Below are positions 21,498 through 22,834 of a stretch of 22,834 nucleotides of DNA, in pieces. Source of the DNA: JBGPJM01 sp041485385 (GTDB lineage: Bacteria; Planctomycetota; Phycisphaerae; Phycisphaerales; UBA1924); assembly GCA_041485385.1 (NCBI GenBank), contig JBGPJM010000060.1, forward strand, positions 1 to 22,834, in the 5' to 3' direction. A program made the translations under genes and the position numbers. The notes below the pieces were generated by a model. The model was not told the origin of the DNA and did no database searches. It was given only the letters and a program-made list of their open reading frames with translations. Each line of letters begins with the position of its first letter. Position 1 is the stretch's first letter.

Positions 21498-22834
21498 TCA
21501 GGGCTTGTCGTCGTCGTCTTTGTCCGCGGCATCCGGGGCCAGTTTGAGGTGGAGCGCGGCGAGGCCCTTGCCGTGGGGGCCGGCTAGGTGGGTGGGGTAG
21601 GGGGCATCGCCCTTCACCGAGTGCCAGATGATGCGGTTGAGGGTGTCTTCGTCGGCCTCGTCGAAGCCCTCGAAGGGGAGCTCGGCGCTGACGAGAGCCC
21701 AATGCCGGGCCTGGCCGTCGAGGAGATCGGCGCGGGGGTTGAGGTCGGCCAGCGGTGTGGAGTTGGGGAGGCAATCGAACGGGCGCGGGTCGGGCTTGTC
21801 GATGAAGCAGGCGGACATGAGCGACGCCTGGGCGTAAAGCTGGTTGGCGGGCGTGGCGCCGAGGATGCGCTCGATCGTGTTCACGACCGACGTCTGGTTG
21901 TAGAAGTCGCTGACGATGGCGCCACGTTTGGCGTACGGGCTCGCGACAAGGCAGACGGAGCGGTGGCCGTCGACGTGGTCGAAGCCGTCCTGCGGGTCGT
22001 CCTCGATGACGAAGATGGCCGTGTCGGGCCAGAATCTGCTGTGCGAGATCCCTTCGACGATGCGCCCCAGCGCGAGGTCGTTGTCGGCGACATACGAGGC
22101 GGGCGTAGGCTGGCCGGCGGAGGTGCCGGAGGTGTGGTCGTCGGGGAGGTAGACGAGCACGAAGTTCGGGAACTCGCCCCTGGTCTCAAAGTCGGCGAGC
22201 TCGTTGAGAAAGGCGCCGGCGCGGACGACGTCGGGGATTCCCAGGTTCCAGCCCGGGTAGGTCGGGCAGGTGTACCGGTGGATGTTCTCGATGCCGATGT
22301 TCTGGGGGAAGGCGAACTTGCCCGCCTTGTCCTTGAAATCGGTGTAGATGGCGGTGTAGTCGCCGGCGGGCTTGACTTCGGCGTAGTCCATCTCGCCGTA
22401 GTTGCGGAAGGTGGCCCCGGCCGCGAGGACGTGGTCCCAGATGAAGCCCGAGCCGGAGTAGGCCAGCGGGTCGTCACCGAAGGTGTAGCTGCGGGTGAAG
22501 CCGCCGAAGGCCTTCTCGATGTAGCCGGTGACGTTCCCCTCGGTGGCCCAGGAGTGGCCGTCGACGGAGAGGACGCCGTTGCAGTAATAGTTGTCGAGGA
22601 GGACGAACTGCTCGGCGAGGGCGTGGTGGTTGGGGGTGACTTTGCGTCCGAACACGCAGAGTGAAGGATCGGAGTTGCCCTTGCCGATGTCGCCCAGCAC
22701 CTGGTCGTAGGTCCGGTTCTCCTTGATGATCAGGAACACGTGCTTGATCTTCGAGGGCTCGCCAAGCCTTTGGGGTACGGCCACTGGTGCGGAATCGTGC
22801 CTGGGCAGAGGGGTCGACGCGAGCAGGTGGTCCC
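21498..22834 (-). CDS. Phosphoesterase-family protein, 3' part (5' end outside the window)
   Basis: The frame is open to the window edge, so the true start is outside; the GTG at 22784 is internal, since DHLLASTPLPRHDSAPVAVP reads well across it. The visible 445 residues match the phosphoesterase family (PF04185, related to phospholipase C and acid phosphatases): KHVFLIIKENRTYDQVLGD near 22720, VTPNHHALAEQFVLLDNYY, SVDGHSWATEGNV, YLPDDHTSG, and FVIEDDPQDGFDHVDGHRS, which supply Asn, Asp and His metal ligands. The C-terminus is charged (ADKDDDDKP). In planctomycetes such proteins often carry an N-terminal YncE-like propeller before this point (knowledge, not visible here). It converges with the LacI gene (56-base gap). 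Likely exported phosphate-ester hydrolase. Confidence 0.9.
   Translation of the reverse strand, partial: DHLLASTPLPRHDSAPVAVPQRLGEPSKIKHVFLIIKENRTYDQVLGDIGKGNSDPSLCVFGRKVTPNHHALAEQFVLLDNYYCNGVLSVDGHSWATEGNVTGYIEKAFGGFTRSYTFGDDPLAYSGSGFIWDHVLAAGATFRNYGEMDYAEVKPAGDYTAIYTDFKDKAGKFAFPQNIGIENIHRYTCPTYPGWNLGIPDVVRAGAFLNELADFETRGEFPNFVLVYLPDDHTSGTSAGQPTPASYVADNDLALGRIVEGISHSRFWPDTAIFVIEDDPQDGFDHVDGHRSVCLVASPYAKRGAIVSDFYNQTSVVNTIERILGATPANQLYAQASLMSACFIDKPDPRPFDCLPNSTPLADLNPRADLLDGQARHWALVSAELPFEGFDEADEDTLNRIIWHSVKGDAPYPTHLAGPHGKGLAALHLKLAPDAADKDDDDKP

Noticed and set aside
1..22834. CRISPR arrays, insertion sequences, integrase or phage genes
   Set aside because: No regularly spaced repeats, transposase motifs, or att-like repeats at the tRNA-Arg gene were found on reading both strands.

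Overview
The window looks like chromosomal DNA from a member of the Planctomycetota, most likely class Phycisphaerae. The evidence is high GC, three secreted proteins ending in doubled EF-hand, dockerin-like tags (N-S-Q-D-F-F-D-F-L/V-N type), prepilin-type FTLIE leaders on secreted proteins, a Ser/Thr kinase beside an ECF-like sigma factor, a CxxC...CPEC zinc ribbon on a membrane protein, and a phosphoesterase whose frame continues upstream out of the window. This placement is inferred from family knowledge and was not searched. I see no phage, insertion sequence or CRISPR array.

Layout. Positions 1-4862 are all on the minus strand: a cut-off secreted protein (1-284), a secreted dockerin-tagged protein (652-1257), a c-type cytochrome-like protein (1373-1981), a PQQ-sugar-dehydrogenase-like beta-propeller (2038-3276) and a secreted alpha/beta hydrolase that lacks its nucleophile serine (3357-4862). 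A pseudopilin-like gene (4933-5655, plus) diverges from the hydrolase. Then come tRNA-Arg(ACG) (5754-5827, minus) and, divergent from it, rpsT (6027-6314, plus) with its terminator. Next are an FG-GAP/UnbV protein with a dockerin-like tail (6468-8144, minus) and a secreted GH13 enzyme (8402-10222, minus).

Positions 10297-15828 form a signalling-type region. A transmembrane Ser/Thr kinase (12134-14299, minus) is followed by a membrane zinc-ribbon/beta-helix protein whose frame is broken by one in-frame TAG (11047-12108 plus 10297-11046). An ECF-like sigma factor (14713-15519, plus) diverges from the kinase and is followed by a 74-residue membrane protein (15604-15828).

Positions 15906-22834 hold a lipoprotein (minus) divergent from a YncE-like propeller (plus), a LamG-like dockerin-tagged protein and a pseudopilin-like protein (both minus), a LacI-family regulator divergent from them (plus), and the 3' part of a phosphoesterase (minus) that runs off the end.

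How the genes may work together. Most products are exported and sit in the envelope. The dehydrogenase and cytochrome could form a periplasmic electron-transfer pair. The kinase and sigma factor could form a phospho-signalling pair controlling envelope genes. The LacI regulator probably controls itself and the divergent pseudopilin/LamG-dockerin pair, judging by phased TGGGAT repeats and a TACCGGTA palindrome between them. The observations most worth checking are the amber-interrupted beta-helix gene, the serine-less hydrolase, the LacI/pseudopilin/LamG-dockerin module and the kinase/sigma pair.
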